Shown piece after piece: positions 5,351-9,297 of a stretch of DNA of 9,297 nucleotides; positions within the stretch are counted from its first letter, which is position 1, and each line of letters opens with the position of its first letter. The DNA lies in assembly GCA_031256695.1 (NCBI GenBank), contig JAIRQB010000121.1, positions 1-9,297 on the forward strand. The letters run 5' to 3'. The notes beneath the pieces are model-generated. The model worked only from the letters and a program-made list of their open reading frames with translations, searched no databases and had not been told where the DNA came from. The position numbers and the translations under genes are program-made. The stretch is from Elusimicrobiota bacterium. Lineage in GTDB: Bacteria > Elusimicrobiota > Endomicrobiia > Endomicrobiales > Endomicrobiaceae.

Positions 5351-6574
5351 ATGTTTAAGTGCCGATTTTGTCAAAATACTTTAGAAGTGTGTTTTGCCGA
5401 TTTAAATACGGCGCCGATAGTCAACAATTATATAGCGCAAGAGGATTTATACAAAGAGGATATTTATTATCCGCTAAAAGTTTTTGTCTGTTCAAAATGT
5501 CATTTAGTTCAAACCATTGACTTCAACCCCGCCTCTCAAATTTTCCACGAAAATTACGCTTATTTTTCTTCTTATTCAAATTCTTGGCTAAAACATTGCC
5601 AAGAATACGTTGATATGATAATTGCAAAATTATCTTTAAATCAAAATTCCTTTATTACGGAGATAGCCAGCAATGACGGGTATTTACTTCAATATTTCAA
5701 AGAAAAAAATATCCAGTATTTAGGCATAGAGCCTTGCAAAAGCGTAGCGGAGTCCGCAAAAGCCAAAGGAATAAACACTTTAATTGAATTTTTTAATCTT
5801 AAAACGGCAAAAAATTTACAAAAAGCGGATTTGATTTGTATGTCAAATGTTTTAGCGCATATCCCTGATATAAATGATTTTACGGCGGCAATTACAGAGA
5901 CATTAAAGCCAAAAGGAACGCTCACAATAGAATTTCCTCATCTTTTAAACATCATAAAATTCAATCAATTTGACACTATTTATTTAGAGCATTATTCATA
6001 TTTGTCCTTGCTCTTTTTGCAAAAACTTTTTGACGCCCATAATTTGCGCATTTATGATATTGAGGAATTAAATACTCACGGCGGTTCTTTAAGGATTTAC
6101 GGCGCTCATAGAGGAAATCAATCTATTGCGGTAAACAAAGAAAATATAGATAGAGTTTTAAAGCAAGAGACAGATTTAGGGCTTGATAAAATTGAGGTTT
6201 ATAAGAGTTTTAATGAAAAGATGAAAAAGACAAAAAGAGATATTTTGTCGCTTTTAAATGAAATTAAAAATAGCGGCAAAAGCATAGCGGCATTCGGCGC
6301 AAGCGCAAAAGGAAATACTCTATTCAATTATTGCGGCATATCAACTGACTATATAGATTATTCCGTAGACGATATTCCGTATAAGCAAAATAAATTCTTG
6401 CCCGGCAGCCGCATACCTGTAAAACCGCGCTCAGAGTTAATCAAAACAAAACCCGATTATATTTTTATAACCCCCTGGAACTTTAAAGATGAAATAATCG
6501 GCAAATTGGAATATGCCAAAAAAGACTGGGGCGCTAAATTTATAATACCCATACCCAAACCTGAGATAATTTAA
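5351..6574 (+). CDS. Class I SAM-dependent sugar C-methyltransferase (NDP-hexose C-methyltransferase, TylC3/TcaB9 type)
   Basis: The 407-residue protein has the three-part layout of sugar C-methyltransferases. An N-terminal zinc-binding segment carries C4/C7 and C47/C50. A central SAM-binding domain contains EIASNDGYLLQYF (104-116). A C-terminal domain includes AAFGASAKGNTLFNYCGI. Catalytic-site residues known from the TcaB9 family appear to be present: Tyr75 in FSSYSNSW, His170 in SNVLAHIPDINDF, and Tyr211, Glu213 and His214 in TIYLEHYSYL. Most relatives have YHEH where this protein has YLEH. The expected reaction is transfer of a methyl group to C3 of an NDP-4-keto-6-deoxy (or 3,6-dideoxy) hexose, giving a branched sugar. 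Its placement four genes from the SDR ketoreductase candidate's operon start and between glycosyltransferases fits that pathway. It begins 12 bp after glycosyltransferase 1 with a good AAAGGAG site. The nucleotide donor is unknown. Confidence 0.9.
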   Translation: MFKCRFCQNTLEVCFADLNTAPIVNNYIAQEDLYKEDIYYPLKVFVCSKCHLVQTIDFNPASQIFHENYAYFSSYSNSWLKHCQEYVDMIIAKLSLNQNSFITEIASNDGYLLQYFKEKNIQYLGIEPCKSVAESAKAKGINTLIEFFNLKTAKNLQKADLICMSNVLAHIPDINDFTAAITETLKPKGTLTIEFPHLLNIIKFNQFDTIYLEHYSYLSLLFLQKLFDAHNLRIYDIEELNTHGGSLRIYGAHRGNQSIAVNKENIDRVLKQETDLGLDKIEVYKSFNEKMKKTKRDILSLLNEIKNSGKSIAAFGASAKGNTLFNYCGISTDYIDYSVDDIPYKQNKFLPGSRIPVKPRSELIKTKPDYIFITPWNFKDEIIGKLEYAKKDWGAKFIIPIPKPEII

Positions 6575-6597
6575 AAATACTCATTTAGGAGAAGAAA

Positions 6598-7611
6598 ATG
6601 GATTGCGAACTTTCTATCGGTATTCCGAGTTATTCAAGACGCAAAGAGTTGATAGAGGCATTAGACAGCATAGTCAATCAAATAGACGATGAAATAAAAG
6701 ACAAAATTGAAATTTGCATAAACAATGATTTCTCTCCCGTTGACCCAAAAGACATCGTAGAGCAATATCAAAATCAATTCCCGCATATTTGCATAAAGTA
6801 TCAAAGAGCGTCAAAAAATGAAGGCGTGGATATGAATTTCTACCGTTTGATTGAAATGTCAAAAGGAAAATTTTCTTGGATTATCGGAGACGATGACATA
6901 ATAGAACAGGGCGGCATTAAATATATTCTCAAAGAAATTGAAAGCAATAATGATATGGATATGTATTACTGCAATTTCTACGCCTATAACGGCAAAATGC
7001 AAAACAAAGTAATAGCGCCGCATAATTTAACCGAAGGCAAAAATAAAAGAGACAATGACATAGTTTTTAACAGCGCTTTAGAATGCATACAAAATATCGG
7101 CGACCTATTTGGTTATATAAGCGTTTTCATAATGAACAGAGATATTCTTTGGAAATACGCTTCTACAAAAAAATATATAGGCTCAGTTTTTTTCACCGTT
7201 TTTTATCAATTATCAGTTTTGAAAGAAACTCAAAATTGCAAATATATAGCCGTTCCGCTCGTGGGATACAGAGGCGGCAATACGTATTTTCATCAAGAAA
7301 AGCCTTGGGAATTGATGAAATTAGGAACAAATGTAAATCTCATCGTATCCGAGATGTTCGGCGAAAATTCAAAAGAGCGTGAAATTATTAAAAACTTTCG
7401 TTTTTATCTGAATGTTAAAACATTCGTCTATCACATAATCAATGCCAAGAGTTTTTACAAGAGTTTGCAATTTAGATTCCATTCTTTTTTTATTTTCTTT
7501 AAAGACTATAAGACTGATTTGAGGTTTTACTCTTTTGTTATTCCGCTGCTTCTGACGCCGCGGCTTATTATCGCTCCGTTAAAAAATATCTATAAAAGAA
7601 TCAAAGGATAA
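6598..7611 (+). CDS. Family 2 (GT-A) glycosyltransferase 2
   Basis: This is a 337-residue paralogue of the glycosyltransferase at 4337-5338. The order of motifs is the same: SIGIPSYSRRKE (residues 6-17), EALDSIVNQIDDEIKDKIEI (20-39), then INNDFS (41-46), where the usual first Asp of the DD pair is Asn, and the metal-binding IGDDD (96-100). The C-terminal part is rich in Phe and Tyr and ends with hydrophobic segments and IYKRIKG, probably lying on the membrane. The start has AGGAGAAG 4-5 bases before the ATG, 23 bp after the methyltransferase stop. The DSI..QIDDEI segment is close in DNA sequence to the start of glycosyltransferase 3 (53 of 60 bases by hand count), which indicates duplication or gene conversion. 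Donor and acceptor are unknown. Confidence 0.88.
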   Translation: MDCELSIGIPSYSRRKELIEALDSIVNQIDDEIKDKIEICINNDFSPVDPKDIVEQYQNQFPHICIKYQRASKNEGVDMNFYRLIEMSKGKFSWIIGDDDIIEQGGIKYILKEIESNNDMDMYYCNFYAYNGKMQNKVIAPHNLTEGKNKRDNDIVFNSALECIQNIGDLFGYISVFIMNRDILWKYASTKKYIGSVFFTVFYQLSVLKETQNCKYIAVPLVGYRGGNTYFHQEKPWELMKLGTNVNLIVSEMFGENSKEREIIKNFRFYLNVKTFVYHIINAKSFYKSLQFRFHSFFIFFKDYKTDLRFYSFVIPLLLTPRLIIAPLKNIYKRIKG

Positions 7612-7618
7612 AATTCTA

Positions 7619-8807
7619 ATGTTTAATTTAGCGAAAAAAGTTTTAAAGCGGTTGCCTCTGTTGAAACAGATTAAAAGGTCTGTCTTTGATTGGAAAGCGG
7701 ATCCTAAAAAAGATGTTAAATTTTTTAGAAAAAATATAAATAAAATCAAATTTTTATTTCAGAACTCGTCTTTAATGCAAAAACTTATATTTTATTGCGG
7801 GCATCAATCGGTTTTAATAGACATATCGGGGATATGCAATGCTAAATGTTTATATTGTTGTCAGGGCAGCGGAAATCATAAAAGTAAAACGGCTTTTATG
7901 ACGGCAAAACATTTTGAACAAATAATAGACCATCTCTTAAACTTGCAGATTTTGGGGCAAGACAATAATACAGTCGCTCTTATAAATTGGGGCGAGCCTT
8001 TTTTAAATCACGACTTTGACAATATCTTAAGCGTTTTAAAAAAGAACGATTTGAAATGCGGAGTTTCTTCTAATTTTATTAAAGAGCCTGAAATATCTGA
8101 CGGCAATTACGGCGTTATAAGAGACGTCTGTCTTTCTATTTGTTCTTTAAAACCCGATAGATACAAAAGGATATACGGCGCAGATTTAGAAAAAGTTTTA
8201 AACAACTTTGACAAATTTTTATCTAAACAAAGGCTGTATAGCCCGCAAACAAATGTGAAAGTCAACTGGATTAAATATAAATTCAATGCCGATGAATTTG
8301 AATATTCTAAAAAGTTTTTTACAAACAAACTTTTTGCAAATTCAGTAAAAACGGATGCCTCATATGCCCGCAATGCGGATAAGACACACACCTCCCCCCC
8401 CCCCCGTTCATTTTCAGCCCTTTTTGTCCGACGACTATTACGCTTATATAAACGACGGATACGATTTAGTAAATATATATCAATCGGGAAAAACAATCGG
8501 TTACGATAATGAAGCGATGTTTAAAGACATAGACATTGAAAGATTTGAAAGTTTAAGAAAATGCGCTCCTAAAAATTTTTTTTGCGGCATAAAAAATATG
8601 ATTGTTATCGCGGAAAGCGGGAATTTGTCTTTATGTTGCAATGTAATGTCTAAAAATAAAGAGTATGAATTAGGCGATATCTTAAGTTTTAAGACAAAGA
8701 AAGAGATTTTTGAAGCAAAATTAAAAGCGCAAAATTCGCAATTTTGCCGTCTTTGCGAAAAAGTCGGCATACCTTATATTTTCGCTTGTCAAAATGTGAA
8801 AATATGA
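7619..8807 (+). CDS. Radical SAM/SPASM-domain protein, reading frame broken at a poly-C tract (possible phase-variable gene)
   Basis: The first part reads from 7619 (AAAGGA site at 7603-7608) and has the radical SAM cluster motif CNAKCLYC (C73, C77, C80) after IDISGI, plus a WGEP motif (124-127). As sequenced it runs out of frame at the C12 tract (codon 259) and stops at 8509 after 296 residues, the last 30 or so being meaningless. The second part continues in another frame from the tract to 8807. It encodes a SPASM-like domain with C322, then GNLSLCC (C339, C340), then CRLC (C376, C379) and C390, numbered for the restored protein. Removing one C (or adding two) joins both parts into a 395-residue enzyme. 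SPASM domains bind auxiliary Fe-S clusters. In this context a sugar or glycan-modifying oxidation or rearrangement is plausible, but the substrate is unknown. It could be phase-OFF, a fresh pseudogene, or a sequencing error. Confidence 0.85.
8394..8405 (+). repeat. Homopolymeric C12 tract inside the radical SAM gene
   Basis: Twelve consecutive C residues are flanked by T (8393) and G (8406). Frame arithmetic from the ATG at 7619 to the first in-frame SPASM-side codon (GTT, 8406) requires 11 or 14 C for continuity, so 12 C gives the frame-broken state seen here. No other G or C run of comparable length was noticed in the window, where such runs reach about five bases. Long G/C homopolymers in AT-rich genomes are typical sites of slipped-strand mispairing. 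Confidence 0.95.
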
Positions 8808-8838
8808 TACCGCAAAATTTTAAAAAGGAAAACAGAAA

Positions 8839-9297
8839 ATGGCTTATGAAATCTCAATTTGCATAATAGAATGGGAAAGAAGCAAACATCTCTCTTTATT
8901 ATTAGACAGCATAATAAGTCAAATAGACGATGAAATAAGAGACAGCGTTGAAATTTGCATATCTGACGACGCTTCTACAGAAAATATAAAAGAGATAGTT
9001 TCTATTTATAAAACAAAGCACCCCCACATAACTTATTTCAGATTTGAAAAAAATATGGGTTTTGATTGCAATCATTTAAAAGTTATTGAAATATCCAATG
9101 CTCCGTTTTGTTGGACTTTCGGCAATGACGACATTATGCTTGACGGCGCTTTGAAATATATGCTGAAAGAAATTAAGGAAAATCCCGATATTGATATTTT
9201 TGTAGGAGATGCATTGATATACGCTGATTCGTCTGAAACTATGTTTAAAAAAACGCGCAATATCAGAAAGCCCGTCAAAGATTTTGTCTTTGAAAGC
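8839..9297 (+). CDS. Family 2 (GT-A) glycosyltransferase 3, 3'-truncated by the window edge
   Basis: The frame is open from ATG 8839 (AAGGAAA site at 8825-8831) to the last base, 153 codons without a stop, so the C-terminal half lies outside. The order of motifs matches the other two glycosyltransferases: DSIISQIDDEIRDSVEICIS (residues 23-42) with SDDAS (42-46), then FRFEKNMGFDCNH and the metal-binding GNDD (95-98). The start reads ISICIIEWERSKHL, where its paralogues have CIPTYN or GIPSYS. The near-universal Pro and Thr/Ser of the first loop are replaced by Ile and Glu, while the WER part still resembles a normal loop. The gap from the radical SAM stop is 31 bp. Donor and acceptor are unknown. 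Confidence 0.88.
   Translation, partial: MAYEISICIIEWERSKHLSLLLDSIISQIDDEIRDSVEICISDDASTENIKEIVSIYKTKHPHITYFRFEKNMGFDCNHLKVIEISNAPFCWTFGNDDIMLDGALKYMLKEIKENPDIDIFVGDALIYADSSETMFKKTRNIRKPVKDFVFES

Noticed and set aside
8356..8382. Third-frame peptide CLICPQCG just before the poly-C tract, possibly a displaced Fe-S motif of the radical SAM protein
   Set aside because: It ends in a stop (TAA at 8380) in that frame and would need two frameshifts to be used. The simple single shift at the C tract explains the gene better.
8107..8496. 129-codon frame on the minus strand opposite the radical SAM gene
   Set aside because: It is antisense to well-supported coding sequence and its product shows no recognisable family. 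It is a shadow frame, although it would be read as a poly-G tract on that strand.

Overview
The window looks like chromosome from an AT-rich, probably anaerobic, Gram-negative-type bacterium that ferments amino acids and makes a surface glycan. The evidence is a ferredoxin-dependent 2-oxoacid oxidoreductase and a glutamate dehydrogenase, followed by a long glycosyltransferase/sugar-modification operon. There is no rRNA, tRNA or marker gene, so the taxon cannot be fixed. An Elusimicrobiota-like or similar gut/sediment anaerobe would fit, but that is only a guess from gene content.

Layout, all genes on the + strand. (1) Positions 1-1167 carry the end of the beta (thiamine-pyrophosphate) subunit and the complete gamma subunit of a 2-oxoacid:ferredoxin oxidoreductase. 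(2) Positions 1168-1599 are a non-coding stretch rich in inverted repeats: a perfect 32-bp palindrome that could terminate the oxidoreductase operon, two further hairpins, and a multi-hairpin fold built on a 26-bp tandem repeat just upstream of the next gene. (3) Positions 1600-2853 are a hexameric-type glutamate dehydrogenase with a consensus ribosome binding site, closed by a strong intrinsic terminator at 2894-2931. (4) From 2971 to the window end there is one tightly packed operon with no internal terminator seen: an ArgA-like GNAT acetyltransferase, an NDP-sugar SDR, glycosyltransferase 1, a sugar C-methyltransferase, glycosyltransferase 2, a radical SAM/SPASM enzyme, and glycosyltransferase 3 (cut by the window edge). 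Gaps are short and two junctions are 4-bp ATGA overlaps.

How the genes may work together: the oxidoreductase and glutamate dehydrogenase are classic partners in amino-acid fermentation (deamination or transamination, then oxidative decarboxylation of the 2-oxoacids to acyl-CoA with reduced ferredoxin). In the second half, the SDR and the TylC3/TcaB9-type methyltransferase suggest a nucleotide-activated, C-methyl-branched deoxysugar, and the three paralogous GT-A glycosyltransferases would add such sugars to a lipid-linked glycan.

The most striking feature is a run of 12 cytosines (8394-8405) inside the radical SAM gene. It falls exactly at the point where the reading frame breaks: 11 C (or 14 C) would join the two halves into a 395-residue enzyme with a complete radical SAM core and a SPASM-like C-terminal domain. 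A long C homopolymer in an AT-rich surface-glycan gene is the hallmark of slipped-strand phase variation, although an assembly or sequencing error in the homopolymer must be excluded.
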